A stretch of DNA of 64,000 nt from Rhinopithecus roxellana (lineage: Eukaryota; Chordata; Mammalia; Primates; Cercopithecidae). Location of the stretch: the NCBI RefSeq assembly GCF_007565055.1, contig NC_044564.1, positions 78,140,563 to 78,204,562 of the forward strand. Direction: 5' to 3'. The position numbers and the translations under genes are program-made. Numbering within the stretch: the first letter of the stretch is position 1; each line of letters begins with the position of its first letter. Shown piece after piece: positions 61,811 to 64,000 of the stretch. The notes beneath the pieces were generated by a model. That model saw only the letters and a program-made list of their open reading frames with translations. It was not told the origin of the DNA and did not search any database.

Positions 61811-61850
61811 TGCACGCACGCACACACACACACATATATATATATATAAT
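61811..61850 (+). repeat. CA/TA microsatellite inside the L1PB 3' region
   Basis: TGCACGCACGCACACACACA, then CATATATATATATATAATAT, expanded within the ORF2 C-terminal codons of the L1PB copy. Confidence 0.85.
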
Positions 61851-62219
61851 ATGATGGAATATTATGCAGCCATAAAAAGGAATGAATTAACAGCATTTGC
61901 AGTGGCTTGGATAAGACTGGAGACTACTGCTCTAAGTGAAGTAACTGAAGAATGGAAAACCAAACATGGTATGTTCTTGCTAATATGTGGGAGCTAAGCT
62001 AGGAGGATGCAAAGGCATAAGAATGATGCAATGAATTTTTATGACATGAGGGGAAGAGTGGGAGGAGGGCAAGAGAGAGACTACAAATAGGGTGCAGTGT
62101 TTACTGCCCAGGTGATGAGTGCACCAAAATCTCACAAATCACCAGTAAAGAACTTACTCATGTAACCAAATACCACCTGTGCCCCAATAACTTATGGAAA
62201 AATAAGTTTAAAAAATCAG

Positions 62220-63860
62220 ATGGGAAGTACTCTGAGAATGACACGATCTTATATATTGAAAACCCTACGTGGCTTACCAAAAACTGTCAGAATTATTAAA
62301 CAAATTCAGTAAAGTTGCAGGATGAAAAATTAACATGCAAATCAATTGCTTTCAATGCATTAATTATGAACTATCCATAAAAACAAAGAAAACAATGCCA
62401 TTTACATTGGCACCAGAAAGAAAAAAATTTAGAAATAAATGTAACCAAGAAGATGAATGACCTATACATTGAAAACTATAAAACATTAGTGAAAGAAATT
62501 GAAGACACAAATAAATGGAAAGATACCCTATATTCATCAACTGGTAAAATTAATGTTAAAATGTTTATACTACCCAAAGCAATCTGCAGATTCAATGCAA
62601 TCACTACTAAAATTTCAGAGGCATTTTTCATAGAAATAGTAAAATATCCTAAAATTTGTATTGAACCCGAAAGACCCTGAAAAACTAAAATGATTTTGAG
62701 AAAGAATAATTAAGATGAAAGCAGCACACTTCCTTATTTCAAATTATATTACAAAGCTGACATATATTACAAATATTACATATATACACACAGATTACAA
62801 TGTATGATACTGGCCTGATAACAAACGTATAGACCAAAGGAACAACATAGAGAGCCAAGAAATAAATCCATACATACACAGTGAAAGTACCAAGAGGACA
62901 CAATAGGAAAAGGATCGTCTCTTCAAAAATGGTACTGGAAAAACTCAATATGCATATGCAAAAGAATGAAATAGGACCCTTATCTTCCATCATACACAAA
63001 AATAAACTAAAATTGATTAAAATCTTAGACATATGACCTAGAGCCATAAGACTCCTAAAAGAAGACATAGGGGAATGTTTCTTGACAATGGTCTTGATAA
63101 TAATTTTTTGGGTATGACACCAAAAGCATGGGCAATACAAGCAAAAATAAACAAGCAGAGCTACACCAAATTAAAAAGTTTTTGCACAGCACAGGAGAGA
63201 AATATCAATATAGAAAGGTAAACTATGGAATAAGAAAAAATATTTGCAAACCATCTGTCTGATAAGGGTTTAAATCCAAAATATATAAGGAACTCAAACA
63301 ACTCAATAGCAGAAAACAAAACAAACAAACAAACAAAAAAACACTCAATTTTAAAAAATGAGCAAAGGACTCGAATAGGCGTTTTTCCAAAGAATACATA
63401 CAAATGGTCTATTGGTATAAGAAAACTGCTCAACATCACAAATCATCAGGGAAATGCAAATGAAAACCATGAGATATTACCTCATACATGTTATAAAGGC
63501 TACTGTCAAAGTCAAAAAATACCAAAAGTTGGCAAGGATGTGGAGAAAGGGAAGCCCTTATACATTATTGGTGGGAATCCAAATTGGTTTGGAAAATGGT
63601 TTCTCAAAAAATTAAAACTAGAACTACAATGTGATCCAGCAATCCCACTTCTGAGTACATATCCAAAGGAAATGAAATCATATCTCAAAGAGACATCTAT
63701 GTTTATTGCAGCATTATTTGTAAAGCGAAAATATGGATATAACCTGTATGTGTCCATAATGGAATGAATAATAAAGAAAATGTGATGTGTGTATGAATGA
63801 CATGTGATGTATATATAATGATATAATATTCTATTTTTCAGCCTTCAAAGGAAGAAAATT
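62220..63860 (+). mobile_element. Old L1M-type LINE-1, 3' part of the split element
   Basis: Continuation of the L1M at 49607-52019. It resumes at the end of the RT catalytic region (ACGATCTTATATATTGAAAA), then 'gacacaaataaatggaaaga', 'ttaaaatgtttatactaccc', 'tggtactggaaaaactcaat', 'ggagaaagggaagcccttat' and the ORF2 end (CAGCATTATTTGTAAAG), up to 'attctatttttcagccttca' just before the Alu. Compared with the full-length L1, about 0.58 kb of RT sequence is missing between the two halves. Many stops and indels. Confidence 0.85.
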
Positions 63861-64000
63861 GGCCGGGCGCGGTGGCTCAAGCCTGTAATCCCAGGACTTT
63901 GGGAGGCCGAGACGGGCGGATCACGAGGTCAGGAGATCGAGACCATCCTGGCTAACACGGTGAAACCCCGTCTCTACTGAAAAATACGAAAAACTAGCCG
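63861..64000 (+). mobile_element. AluY of Old World monkey type (AluYR-like), cut by window edge
   Basis: Starts GGCCGGGCGCGGTGGCTCAA and runs to the window end through most of the left monomer. Compared with human AluY it has GGCTCAAGCC (A for C), GAGACGGGCGG (A for G) and AAAACTAGCCG (C for T). From memory these are the diagnostic changes of the cercopithecid AluYR group. CpGs are largely intact, so it is young. It inserted into the 3' end of the old L1M. Confidence 0.93.

Larger units (their letters stand above)
58190..62216 (+). mobile_element. L1PB-like LINE-1, 5'-truncated, split by an LTR
   Basis: An older primate L1. It starts inside ORF1 (GCTTAGAAAACATATTTGGG), reaches the ORF1 end near 58665, then the ORF2 start (58795 on, 'ccattgaatgtaagtggcct') and the endonuclease piece at CTTCAGGAGACTCACC. 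It is interrupted at 58901-58904 by the LTR and resumes at 59594. About 1.3 kb of ORF2 (end of the endonuclease domain to the start of the RT domain) is missing at a junction near 59870-59881. The RT catalytic motif is changed to FAED (60235-60246). The C-terminus and 3' UTR continue to 'gtaaccaaataccacctgtg' (62162-62181). The 3' UTR resembles L1PB or a late L1PA-old group. All frames are broken. Confidence 0.85.

Overview
The window is primate nuclear DNA: AT-rich, with no recognisable protein-coding gene, exon series, tRNA or rRNA, and built largely from interspersed repeats of many ages (L2, MIR, MER5, Tigger, MLT1, HAL1, old L1M, L1PB-like, L1PA-level LINEs, Alu). The lineage looks like an Old World monkey (macaque, baboon or relative). 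The Alu at the right edge carries the cercopithecid AluYR-type differences from human AluY, and both young L1s share a 3' UTR and ORF style I associate with Old World monkey L1. No bacterial, viral or undescribed system is present, and nearly all long open frames are remnants of LINE-1 ORFs.

Layout. 1-2588 is the 3' part of a young L1 whose 5' part lies outside the window. 2589-24984 is mostly unique or very old sequence carrying L2 and MIR fragments, two Alus on the minus strand, two LTR-like stretches, several microsatellites, and a perfect 35-bp-arm inverted repeat at 17658-17762. 24985-26600 is a HAL1-like half-LINE. 26801-27112 is an old minus-strand Alu. 27113-46962 is largely unassigned single-copy DNA with scattered MIR, L2, a cluster of MER5-like elements and an L1M 3' fragment. 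46963-49605 is a repeat cluster of two Alus, an MLT1 LTR, a Tigger3-like element and a second pogo-like end.

49607-64000 is a nested pile of retroelements, all on the plus strand. The oldest layer is an L1M (49607-52019, resuming at about 62220-63860). Inside it lies an L1PB-like element (58190-62216), which is itself split by a solo class I ERV LTR (58905-59593) with an intact 4-bp target duplication. A full-length young L1 (52020-58189) sits at the L1M/L1PB boundary without a visible target-site duplication. An AluYR-type element (63861 to the window end) interrupts the old L1M near its 3' end.

The full-length L1 is dead. ORF1 has one 2-base deletion. ORF2 has four indels (-4, -1, +2, +1). 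The observed ORF lengths equal the canonical lengths plus these changes, so the list of indels is complete. The longest intact frame in the window (114-2336) is the C-terminal 740 residues of ORF2p from the other young L1, itself cut off from its upstream part by one inserted A.
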